A program made the position numbers and the translations under genes. The notes below the pieces were generated by a model. It ran no database searches. It was not told the DNA's origin and saw nothing but the letters and a program-made list of their open reading frames with translations. Source: a virus. Taken from it: 64,000 nucleotides of DNA. Below are positions 30,133-37,197 of the stretch, piece after piece (the first letter of the stretch is position 1; every line of letters begins with the position of its first letter). The stretch is from positions 1 to 64,000 of the IMG/VR virus record IMGVR_UViG_3300040801_005525, one strand, 5' to 3'.

Positions 30133-30588
30133 TCACCAGCGCCACACGGCAAAGCTCACCGCGGTCGTCACGGCCACGCTCACCCCACACGGCACCCGCG
30201 CATCGAGTTCGCCCTGCGCGGCAGGCACGCACAGCGCGGTCGCGGCGCCAAAGGACGCAGCAAGAAGCACGATGCCCCAAGTCGGACGGCGTGAGAGACT
30301 GGCGATCGTGTCGTCCTTCTGAGCTTCACGTGCCGCGCAGTCCTGGGCGCGCACTGTGCAGGCGTCTTTGTCTCGCTCGCACTTGTGCTTGTCAGCGCGG
30401 CACATGTGCACCTCGCGCGCGTCCTTGACGGCTTGTCGGTAGAAGTTCTTCGTGACGATCTTGGACTCGGGAGGGGGTGACTCACTCATCAACGGCGAGG
30501 AGCTCTGCGCGAAGCTCGGCCCACTCTTGATTGAGAGGATGATCAGGATCGCTAATGTCAGGAGGATCCGGCACTGTATCGATCTCAT
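30133..30588 (-). CDS. Cys-rich membrane protein nested in the gene upstream (lysis region)
   Basis: 151 residues from ATG 30588. Residues 1-27 are a signal or anchor helix (RILLTLAILIILSIK). The central part has four Cys in a spaced helical region (HMCRADKHKCERDKDACTV then CAAREAQK). Two hydrophobic helices sit at the C-terminus. The start lies about 105 nt inside the upstream membrane-protein gene, in another frame. Such nesting is typical of Rz/Rz1-type spanin pairs, but no lipobox is seen, so the call stays open. It is the last gene of the late operon. Confidence 0.55.
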   Translation of the reverse strand: MRSIQCRILLTLAILIILSIKSGPSFAQSSSPLMSESPPPESKIVTKNFYRQAVKDAREVHMCRADKHKCERDKDACTVRAQDCAAREAQKDDTIASLSRRPTWGIVLLAASFGAATALCVPAAQGELDARVPCGVSVAVTTAVSFAVWRW

Positions 30589-30880
30589 GATGGTCCTCGG
30601 CGGTCATGATGGTCGGGTCGAGCACGATCGGAGGGAGTTCGATCGGAGGGAACTCGCCCTGCTCGGGACGTGGTGCTGTGGGGGGTGGGGAGGGGGTCTC
30701 TTTTCTGTCTTTGAGGAGCGTGAGCACGAACAGCGCGCCAAGTGGCGGGAGCAGGCAGGCCAAGAAGAGCTTCGCCGCCCACACACGCCTCGTCGTGGCC
30801 CACACCGTGGCGCTCATCACCACCAACACGCCCCACAGTACGAGCAGGATGAGGTGTGCCGTCGTCAGCTGGTCGATCAT
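30482..30880 (-). CDS. Two-span membrane protein with Pro-rich cytoplasmic tail
   Basis: 132 residues from ATG 30880 (MIDQLTTAHLILLVLWGVLV). Two membrane helices occupy residues about 8-60. A KETPSPPPTAP segment follows, encoded by copy 8 of the dispersed element, and then an acidic, Pro-rich tail (PIELPPIVLDPTIM). It overlaps the coiled-coil gene upstream and contains the start of 30133-30588. Probably part of the lysis block. Confidence 0.55.
   Translation of the reverse strand: MIDQLTTAHLILLVLWGVLVVMSATVWATTRRVWAAKLFLACLLPPLGALFVLTLLKDRKETPSPPPTAPRPEQGEFPPIELPPIVLDPTIMTAEDHHEIDTVPDPPDISDPDHPLNQEWAELRAELLAVDE
30673..30713 (+). repeat. Dispersed G-rich/pyrimidine element, copy 8
   Basis: GTGCTGTG6-T-G4-A-G5 then TCTCTTTTCTGTCTTTG: nearly the full consensus. 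The C-rich strand is sense and in frame (KETPSPPPTAP) in gene 30482-30880. Confidence 0.85.
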
Positions 30881-31542
30881 GGCGCCCTCCTGTAGCGCAC
30901 GACCGCCCACAGCTGGGCCTCGCCCGTCAGGGTGAGTGGGTGCGCGTCCACGAGGATCTTGACGCCGTTGACCATGAGCTCGGCGCCGCGCACGACCTCG
31001 CCCCGCAAGGCGCGCGCGAGCGGCCAGGACCTCGGCGGGAGCTCGTGCCCCTCCCAGTCATAGACGGGGCCGATCTGCTCGGCGAGCTCGCGCAGGGTGT
31101 CCGCGTCGAGATCCCGGTCCGTGAGCATCAGGATGTGCAGCGCGCCGCCGTTGCTGATCACGTGGGTCAAGTCGTGCGCCCACACATCCACGCCCTCATC
31201 GAAGGTCTTCAAGACCTTCTCGAAGAGCTCCCTGAGCCTGGCGCGCTCGCGGCGCTCGACCGTCAAGTCCACCTCGAGCGCGTCGATCCTGTACTTGAAG
31301 CGCAGCACGGTGCGCTCGCAGTCCTCGTCCTTCTGCTCGAGCTCTGTGAGGTGCAGCTCGCGCAGCTCACGCACCAGGCGCTCGAGCTCCTCGATGCGGT
31401 GCTGCTTGATCCTCACCTGATCTTGCAGGTCCACGGCGAGATCCATGGCGCTCGTCTCCTCGCCAAGCCCTGGCTGGCTTGCCCTGAGCGCCGCGGCAAA
31501 GTCCTCTCCCCCCAGAATCGTCTTGGTGACGTCGTCGCTCAT
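30877..31542 (-). CDS. Coiled-coil protein in the lysis/late region, unknown function
   Basis: 221 residues from ATG 31542 (MSDDVTKTILGGEDFAA). Residues 35-110 form a long coiled coil (RIKQHRIEELERLVREL and so on). The C-terminal domain is alpha/beta (GGALHILMLTDRDLDADTL, ELMVNGVKILVDAHPL). It overlaps both neighbours by ATGA. No family recognised; it lies between two membrane-protein genes. Confidence 0.6.
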   Translation of the reverse strand: MSDDVTKTILGGEDFAAALRASQPGLGEETSAMDLAVDLQDQVRIKQHRIEELERLVRELRELHLTELEQKDEDCERTVLRFKYRIDALEVDLTVERRERARLRELFEKVLKTFDEGVDVWAHDLTHVISNGGALHILMLTDRDLDADTLRELAEQIGPVYDWEGHELPPRSWPLARALRGEVVRGAELMVNGVKILVDAHPLTLTGEAQLWAVVRYRRAP

Positions 31543-31919
31543 CCATCTGCCTTTCTTGTCAGGGAGGGTGCCGCATCGGCGAGGTTGAGGGAGTCGGACA
31601 CCTCGTCGAGCCCTCGCGCCTCGAGGGTGTGCCGCGTCTCGCGCAGCTTGTCTTGCAACTCCTCGACCTTCTGCTCGAGCGCCTTGCACCTGTCCTGATA
31701 GTAGAGCACGCGTGCCGTCTCCGAGTCCTCGAGCTCCTTGATGCGCGCAGCCTGCGCCTCGATGGTCTTGGCCTGGGTGTCGGTCGCATCCTTGGCGGAG
31801 CCACGTTTATAATCGAGCGTCCAACGCCAGCCATAGACGAGCAAGGCCACAGCGCCACCAAGGGTCATCCCCTTTGGCGACATGATCAGTTCGAGGAGGT
31901 TTGGATCGGGCGTGGCCAT
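31539..31919 (-). CDS. Single-span protein with coiled coil (i-spanin-like)
   Basis: 126 residues from ATG 31919 (MATPDPNLLELIMSPKG). One N-terminal membrane helix (TLGGAVALLVYGWRW) is followed by a coiled coil of about 70 residues (IEAQAARIKELEDSETAR and KALEQKVEELQDKLRE). That architecture is that of Rz-type inner-membrane spanins, which act with an outer-membrane partner after holin and endolysin. No partner lipoprotein is recognised, so this is a candidate only. Confidence 0.55.
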   Translation of the reverse strand: MATPDPNLLELIMSPKGMTLGGAVALLVYGWRWTLDYKRGSAKDATDTQAKTIEAQAARIKELEDSETARVLYYQDRCKALEQKVEELQDKLRETRHTLEARGLDEVSDSLNLADAAPSLTRKADG

Positions 31920-32326
31920 CGTGGAGCCTCCTGACTGGTGTAGAGGGTGAGGGCCGCGAGCAGCGCAGCGACCCCGTAGGAGGGTGTGGAGGTGAGCCAC
32001 ACGGAGGTCTCGCCAAAGGCCACCACGCAGGCACACCACCACACCAGGCAGAATGCCAGGACGATCCAGCGCACACACAGCGCCACACGACCAGGGATGA
32101 TGGCGAGGATCAGGTCACACACCCCGAGGAGGAGCGGCACGAGCCCTGCGGCGCCCTGGATGCCGCCATACTCCGCCCATTCGTACATGTCGCGCAGCTC
32201 GGGCGGCAGCAGGCGCGCGCCCACCAACACCCAGAGCCCCCACCATATGAGCCAGGTCGAGTGCGCGGCGGCAGCGGGGTTGCACGCCCGCAGAATGCGT
32301 CGAGGGGTCTGGAGTAGGCGTCTCAC
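31886..32326 (-). CDS. Multi-span membrane protein
   Basis: 146 residues with about four hydrophobic helices (TWLIWWGLWVLVGARLL, GAAGLVPLLLGVCDLILAII, WIVLAFCLVWWCACVVAF, YGVAALLAALTLY). A basic N-terminus (RRLLQTPRRILRA) would stay in the cytoplasm. It may be a holin or antiholin; the family is not recognised. It overlaps the genes on both sides. Confidence 0.6.
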   Translation of the reverse strand: MRRLLQTPRRILRACNPAAAAHSTWLIWWGLWVLVGARLLPPELRDMYEWAEYGGIQGAAGLVPLLLGVCDLILAIIPGRVALCVRWIVLAFCLVWWCACVVAFGETSVWLTSTPSYGVAALLAALTLYTSQEAPRWPRPIQTSSN

Positions 32327-32622
32327 TTGTCCTCCTCCTTGATCGACACCTCGCCCGAGATCTCGAGCTTGGAGCCGCCCGGCCCCTCCGCACGCAGGCC
32401 CGCGTAGCGTCGCAGCCCCACGAGCGTCACCGTGCCCGCCACGCAGAGCACGGCGCCGATCAGGCCAAAGTACACATAGGGCATCAGATCCTCGCGCTGC
32501 TCTGTGGCGAGCTGGGTCAGGAGCAAGCCCGCACCGCTGGCGAGCACGACGAGGATCCCCGTGAGGATCAGGAGGTAGCCGCTTCGCTCGTGCGGCTCGT
32601 CAAGGGGTGATGGGGTGGCCAT
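32323..32622 (-). CDS. Two-span small membrane protein (holin candidate)
   Basis: 99 residues. Two helices (YLLILTGILVVLASGAGLLL and YVYFGLIGAVLCVAGTVTLVG) are joined by a charged loop (ATEQREDLMP), and a charged C-terminus ends KEEDK. This is the size and topology of class II holins. It lies immediately downstream of the probable endolysin, the usual place for one. Confidence 0.55.
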   Translation of the reverse strand: MATPSPLDEPHERSGYLLILTGILVVLASGAGLLLTQLATEQREDLMPYVYFGLIGAVLCVAGTVTLVGLRRYAGLRAEGPGGSKLEISGEVSIKEEDK

Positions 32623-32648
32623 GGAGTACTCCTCTGGTGAAGCGTGAA

Positions 32649-33281
32649 TCAGCGCAGCGCGCTGCCGGTGAAGTGATGGAGCTCGAAGCGGTACGCATGC
32701 AGGCAGTCCTTGAGGGGCCGCTCGTTACGCACCACACCCTCGCCGCGTGTTCCATCGCCGAGGGTGCCGATGGCGTTGCCCTCCACACACGCGATGACCC
32801 CTCTCTCCAGATCAGGCGGTCCCTCGGCGAGCATGATGTGATCCCCCTCGGGCCTGTTGGTCCTCGGCGTGTCGAGGATCACGATGTCCCCGCGGATCGC
32901 GTCCTTCGGGTCGAGGCGCTCCATCCTCGGCACCCCTGCGCGCCTGTATTGCCTGTCTGAGACGAGGCGTGTGCACGAGGGGATCACGAAGGTGGCCATC
33001 AGCGGGTTGATCGACACATCGAGGCATTGCCCCGGCATGATGAAGTCCCCGACCTCCATGCCGCAGGCCGCCACGTGGATCCCACACCACATCGTGTCGC
33101 TCGTCTCCTTGTAGCCGCCGTGTTTGTCGATGGCCCACCCCCATCTCACCAGACGAAAGAGGCGCTCGATCTCGAGCCTGTCGCCCACATAGCCGCGCTG
33201 GATGTCCCGAATGGTGAGCTCCCAGTTGGCAAGCGCTGCGTCGACGAGGGCGTCGCGCAGCTGTTCAATGGTGATCGTCAT
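32649..33281 (-). CDS. CHAP/NlpC-P60-like cysteine peptidase, endolysin candidate
   Basis: A 210-residue protein. TMWCGIHVAACGMEVG near residue 68 places a Cys at the start of a helix as in papain-like CHAP amidases. Later GDIVILDTPR, then GDHIMLAEGPP with a His and CVEGNAIG with an Asn, complete a Cys-His-Asn set in the family order. Such enzymes cut peptidoglycan peptides. There is no signal peptide, so it would need a holin, and candidate holins flank it on both sides. The match is by motif order and not certain. Confidence 0.6.
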   Translation of the reverse strand: MTITIEQLRDALVDAALANWELTIRDIQRGYVGDRLEIERLFRLVRWGWAIDKHGGYKETSDTMWCGIHVAACGMEVGDFIMPGQCLDVSINPLMATFVIPSCTRLVSDRQYRRAGVPRMERLDPKDAIRGDIVILDTPRTNRPEGDHIMLAEGPPDLERGVIACVEGNAIGTLGDGTRGEGVVRNERPLKDCLHAYRFELHHFTGSALR

Positions 33282-33774
33282 GGGGCACCTCGTGATGGGG
33301 AGTGGGGTTAAAGCGCTCGAACAGCTGCCTGTACTGGTCAGGGAGTCGAAGTGGCATCGGCCCTTGTGACCACGCCACGCTCCCCACGAAGAAGTGAAAG
33401 ATGAAGACGCAGGTCACGACCCAGTGGTGGCGAGGCTGGCCCACGCCGAGCGCCGCGCACGCAATGAGCCCTGCGCCATACACGGCGAGCGCCACGGTCA
33501 CCTGCCACGGCGTGCGAAAAAGCTGGGGGCCAAACAAATGCCCCGAGAGCACGCCGCAGCCTGCCGGGATGAACGCCACGAAAAGGCTCCACAGCGCAGT
33601 CTGTTCGCTGATGGTGTCGCCAAGCTTCGTGCTCACCGCAGGCAGGATGTCATAGAGGATCACGAGGATCGTGCCGAGGAGGAGCAGCCCGAGCGTAAAC
33701 TCGAGGTAATCCCCCTTTTTGATGCGCTCCACGAGCTCTCGCTCGCTCGACTGCGTCGGGGTAGGTCTTTGCAT
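33265..33774 (-). CDS. Four-span membrane protein (holin-like)
   Basis: 169 residues. A polar N-terminus (SSERELVERIKKGDYLE) precedes about four hydrophobic helices (FTLGLLLLGTILVILYDIL, ALWSLFVAFIPAGCGVLSG, VTVALAVYGAGLIACAALG, WVVTCVFIFHFFVGSVAW). The C-terminus is His-rich (HHEVPHDDHH). It is in the lysis block, overlapping the endolysin candidate by 17 nt. Precise role unknown. Confidence 0.6.
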   Translation of the reverse strand: MQRPTPTQSSERELVERIKKGDYLEFTLGLLLLGTILVILYDILPAVSTKLGDTISEQTALWSLFVAFIPAGCGVLSGHLFGPQLFRTPWQVTVALAVYGAGLIACAALGVGQPRHHWVVTCVFIFHFFVGSVAWSQGPMPLRLPDQYRQLFERFNPTPHHEVPHDDHH

Positions 33775-33893
33775 GAAGTCTCCGCTGAGATAGGGGGGGA
33801 TGGCGCCTCAAGGGAGGACACCTCGGACAAGCCACCCGATCAGGAGCCCTGCGAGCACACACCCCATGTGCGCTCGTAAGCCCCAAAGCCTGA

Positions 33894-34208
33894 TCAGGTA
33901 GGCCCGTTTGGGTCCGTCCAGGGCACGAGGTTGAAGGCGCCCGCGAGCTCCACGAGCGAGGCATACTCCTGCTGCCCCTCGCTCCCCTCGTCGACATACG
34001 CCCATACGAGCCCCGTGATGCCCCCGAGCTGCTCGATCTGAGCGGCAGGGGCGCTGCCTTGCCCCCCATAGTGCGTGATGGTGTGTGAGCCTGAATTCAG
34101 GGCGAGCGCCACGGTCAGGCCCGCAAGATCCGGGGCCTGGTTGAGCACATCCTGTCTGATGCGTTGAATGTCTGCGGCTGGGCCGTACAGGGCGATTTCT
34201 CGTCTCAT
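33894..34208 (-). CDS. Small late protein, unknown function
   Basis: 104 residues from ATG 34208 (MRREIALYGPAADIQRIRQ), with GAGGACACC upstream. A mixed alpha/beta protein with GLVWAYVDEGSEGQQ near the C-terminus. It lies between the fibre-side gene 34240-34680 and the lysis block. No family recognised. The 119-bp gap after it may encode a 19-residue hydrophobic peptide, but this is unsupported. Confidence 0.55.
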   Translation of the reverse strand: MRREIALYGPAADIQRIRQDVLNQAPDLAGLTVALALNSGSHTITHYGGQGSAPAAQIEQLGGITGLVWAYVDEGSEGQQEYASLVELAGAFNLVPWTDPNGPT

Positions 34209-34239
34209 GGTGTCCTCTCCATCATGGTGGTCAATAAGG

Positions 34240-34680
34240 TCAGATCGCGGGGATCGGCTCGTAGGGCTTGACGCCAAAGTCGCGCATCACCTCGCGGCGG
34301 TCATGCAGCACGACCCAGCGCCCCTCCTGCTTGATCTTGTGTGCGAAGAGCAGCGCGATGCACCGCCCCTCAGGCCCGAGTCGTGCGATAAACGTGTCCC
34401 CTCCTCGGAACACCTCCTTGACCCCGGAGTCGGGCAGAGGCTCCGGGTAGAGCTCGCGGTACACGATCGCGAGCGAGAAGCGCGTCACGACCTCCGAGGG
34501 GATCGCGAGCTCGGCGGCGTAGTGGGTGTGCGTGTGCCCCCCCTCGTTGCTCCACTCGGGGTCAAAGTTCACGAAGTGCTCCCCGAGCTCCTTGAACGCC
34601 TCGTTCACGATGCGTTGTGCGTCCTCCCTGTCCTCGCGTGGCACGAGCACAAAGAGCCTGGTGTCATTACGTGGGGTCAT
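34240..34680 (-). CDS. Late protein downstream of the tail fibre, unknown function
   Basis: 146 residues, opening TPRNDTRLFVLVPREDRED, with an alpha/beta pattern. HTHTHYAAELAIP carries several His. It overlaps the fibre gene by 14 nt, a position used in many phages for fibre assembly chaperones, but no chaperone family is recognised. Confidence 0.55.
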   Translation of the reverse strand: MTPRNDTRLFVLVPREDREDAQRIVNEAFKELGEHFVNFDPEWSNEGGHTHTHYAAELAIPSEVVTRFSLAIVYRELYPEPLPDSGVKEVFRGGDTFIARLGPEGRCIALLFAHKIKQEGRWVVLHDRREVMRDFGVKPYEPIPAI

Positions 34681-36100
34681 CTTCTTTGCCTCCGCAGGTC
34701 CAGTTCATGTCATCGCAGTAGCGCTCCCAGCGCGTCAGCTCGGTCACCGTCATCTCGGCGCGCTTGACCCCAAAGCCCCTGAGGTCTCCCTCGAAGAAGA
34801 AGCCAAGCGAGGTGCCCCCCGAAATCCTCCTGCACCCGAGGGTGAAGGTGGTCATGGCCGTCTCGACAGAGCTCGAGCCGCTCTGTGTGACGATGGGCGT
34901 CACCTCATCAGGGGAGACCCATGCCGCGATGTCGACGCTGCGCGCGCCCGACCCCGTGGGGCCCTCGACCACCTCGATGACCGTCCAGTCGTCTGCCGGA
35001 TCCACGCCAAAGAAGGTGTCGACTGTGGCGCCTGCGCGCCGAATGAAGGGGTAATGGTTGTTGAAGCGTGCATAGGCCGACACCCATGTGCCGCTGTCAT
35101 CGTTGCCCGCGCTCCACATGTACCTGTAGCTCGAGGAGCCTGCGGTCATGTCGCTGTGCGCCATGGCGACCGTGTAGGTCTCCCCGGGGTTAAACCACGA
35201 GGCGATCGCGTCGATCTCGATCTTGTCGTCCACGCCATCAGCCTCTGCGGCACCAGGCACGCCCCCTGCGTCCGCGCGATAGGTGTAGCGCGCGCTGCCC
35301 GTGCTCGTGCCGTCGATCCCGAGGTTTCGCCCGAGCCAGGAGGTGATCCCATCCCCGTCGACATAGCCCTGGTCCTCGAGATCCTGGTAGTCCCAGTACT
35401 CATCAAACAGCAGCTCGGGTGCCTGGCGCACGCTCGCCGTGGGGGCGCTCGTGGCGTCGTCGCTGCCTGCGCCATTTTCGGCAGTGACTGTACACGTCAG
35501 CTGCGCGCCCACGTCCTCGTACTGCACGACATAGGTCGAGAGCGTGGCGCCAGACAGGGCCACGCCATCACGCTTCCACTGGTAGGCATACGTGATGGGG
35601 GTGGTGCCCGTGACGCTCCCGTCGCTCACCGAGAGCGTCTGACCTTCCTTGGCCTCCCCCGAGATGACGGGGTCCACGATGAAGGCGGGCGCCTGCGCGC
35701 CCACGACCACATCCACGGGGTCACTCGTACCCGTCACATCGGGATCGATGCCGTTCGAGTACACCTCATTGAGGCGCACTTGCTTGCCCGCCTGGCCGCT
35801 CGAGGTCGAGAGCGTCAAGCTGTCGGTGCCATTGAGCTCGACCCACAGCCCCGAATCGAGCCGAAGCTCCCAGTAGCGCCGCACGAGGCTTGGCGCAGGT
35901 TGCCCCGCATAGGTGCCTCCTGTTCCAGTGACATCCTCCCCGGCATTGACCTCGTTCGGCGCGCTCGGGGGAGTGACGACGCTCGGCACCACGGTTTGTG
36001 CCCCGGGCACATAGTCCGTGAGCAGGACGTGGCGCGCGATGCGTGGCCCCATCGTGGATTGCGCGCTCGCCGCCCTGAATGTGCTCTGCTTGATGGTCAC
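34667..36100 (-). CDS. Tail fibre/tip protein with Ig-like and LamG-like domains
   Basis: A 477-residue protein. Residues about 130-225 contain an Ig-like unit (TYAYQWKRDGVALSGAT, then a DVGAQLTCTVTAENGAG strand). Residues about 235-470 look like a concanavalin/LamG sandwich (YVDGDGITSWLGRNLG, YTVAMAHSDMTAGSSSY, GVDDKIEID). Both kinds are common in phage tails for binding cell-surface sugars or for reversible attachment. It is the last large gene of the tail module and the likeliest host-recognition protein. Receptor unknown. Confidence 0.75.
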   Translation of the reverse strand: MTIKQSTFRAASAQSTMGPRIARHVLLTDYVPGAQTVVPSVVTPPSAPNEVNAGEDVTGTGGTYAGQPAPSLVRRYWELRLDSGLWVELNGTDSLTLSTSSGQAGKQVRLNEVYSNGIDPDVTGTSDPVDVVVGAQAPAFIVDPVISGEAKEGQTLSVSDGSVTGTTPITYAYQWKRDGVALSGATLSTYVVQYEDVGAQLTCTVTAENGAGSDDATSAPTASVRQAPELLFDEYWDYQDLEDQGYVDGDGITSWLGRNLGIDGTSTGSARYTYRADAGGVPGAAEADGVDDKIEIDAIASWFNPGETYTVAMAHSDMTAGSSSYRYMWSAGNDDSGTWVSAYARFNNHYPFIRRAGATVDTFFGVDPADDWTVIEVVEGPTGSGARSVDIAAWVSPDEVTPIVTQSGSSSVETAMTTFTLGCRRISGGTSLGFFFEGDLRGFGVKRAEMTVTELTRWERYCDDMNWTCGGKEDDPT

Positions 36101-36104
36101 AGCC

Positions 36105-36488
36105 TTACCCCGCCAGCTCGATGATGGTCACAGGCTCTTCCTCGCTCGAGTAGACCTCGGCGGCGGAGAGCCTCACAGTGCACTGCACGAAGGCGGGCTC
36201 GGCATCGAGCGCCTGCGTCTGTGTGGGGGAGAGCGTCGCGCGCACATAGGGCCCCGTGCTCTGCGCCCCGTCCGTGTCGCGCAGACTGAAGATGTCGGCT
36301 TCAGGCGAGCCATTGGCCGAGTCGAACGAGACGAGCGCCTCGCCGCGCTCATCGACCACCACGAGCTTGAATGTGATGCCCGCACCTCCGGTCAACATGT
36401 CCTCACCAAAGGCATCCTTCGGGCGCCACTCGCGCGCCCAGGTGTTCCCCTTCTTGATGGTGTCTTCGGGGGCATAATAGCAGCTCAT
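36105..36488 (-). CDS. Baseplate/tail-tip protein, unknown family
   Basis: 127 residues, beta-rich (KLVVVDERGEALVSFDSA, VRATLSPTQTQALDAEP, VQCTVRLSAAEVYSSEEE), resembling the small N-terminal beta domains that attach receptor-binding proteins to baseplates. It lies 4 nt before the fibre gene, so it may be the adaptor for it. No definite family match. Confidence 0.55.
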   Translation of the reverse strand: MSCYYAPEDTIKKGNTWAREWRPKDAFGEDMLTGGAGITFKLVVVDERGEALVSFDSANGSPEADIFSLRDTDGAQSTGPYVRATLSPTQTQALDAEPAFVQCTVRLSAAEVYSSEEEPVTIIELAG

Positions 36489-36551
36489 GGGGCTCCTCTT
36501 GGCGCAAAAAGGCCTTGGCGATCGTCACGTGTGCGACGAATCGGTTCAGGT

Positions 36552-36582
36552 GTGCTGTGGGGGGTGGGATGGGGTCTTTTTC
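36552..36582 (+). repeat. Dispersed G-rich/pyrimidine element, copy 9
   Basis: GTGCTGTG6-T-G3-A-T-G4 then TCTTTTTC. The C-rich strand is sense. It begins at the stop codon of 36582-37196 and fills the gap to the next gene. Confidence 0.8.
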
Positions 36583-37196
36583 TAGTAGATCAGGGGGAGG
36601 TCGGCGGGCTGGTACCAGGCCTCGGTGAGGTAGCCCTGATCGAGGATGGCAGGGTTGCCGCTCTGGCTGAGGGAGACCTTGTAGCGCACCTCGAAGGGCA
36701 GCGGCACGAGCTCGCCTGTGTCCACATCGACATAGCGGGTCGAGGCCACAACCATCTCGAAATACCCCTCGACCCAGACCTCTCCAACGAGGGGCTGGTC
36801 GAGCACGATCGTGTCGAGCAGCCCCTCGCCATACACCGTGTCGGCGCCATCGTGGGCGATGTGGCGCGCGCGCCAGAGCTCCACTTCGAGCTTCATGTTC
36901 GACACATAGAACTCGCACAGGAGCGCGACGTGTGTCGCCTGCGTCTTGAAGGGGCGATGGGGCCGGATGTACGCGCTCTGGCTTGTGAGGTCCGGCGCGC
37001 TCCCTGCCACATCGGGGGCGGTGGTCCACCCCGCGCTCGTGGTGATGAAGGGCTCCCCTTCATAGAGAGAGGCGATGCTCCCTGATCGGGCGTGCCGGTG
37101 GTGAGCGCGTGAGGCGAGGCGTTGCGCGCTGCGGGCCGTGATGAGCCTGCCGGGGAGCCTGTCCCCGAGCGGTTCGGGCTCGTGATGGGTGGCCAT
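36582..37196 (-). CDS. Minor tail protein, unknown family
   Basis: About 204 residues from ATG 37196; an in-frame ATG at 37208 would add four. Basic and His-rich N-terminus (RLASRAHHRHARSGS), then a beta-rich body (GEVWVEGYFEMVVASTRYV, PFEVRYKVSLSQSG). It lies between two tail proteins. Its stop codon abuts copy 9 of the dispersed element. Structural role inferred from position. Confidence 0.55.
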   Translation of the reverse strand: MATHHEPEPLGDRLPGRLITARSAQRLASRAHHRHARSGSIASLYEGEPFITTSAGWTTAPDVAGSAPDLTSQSAYIRPHRPFKTQATHVALLCEFYVSNMKLEVELWRARHIAHDGADTVYGEGLLDTIVLDQPLVGEVWVEGYFEMVVASTRYVDVDTGELVPLPFEVRYKVSLSQSGNPAILDQGYLTEAWYQPADLPLIY

Positions 37197-37197
37197 G

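Noticed and set aside
33808-33867. 19-residue hydrophobic peptide (MGCVLAGLLIGW...)
   Set aside because: Too short and without a ribosome site; could be real but cannot be supported.
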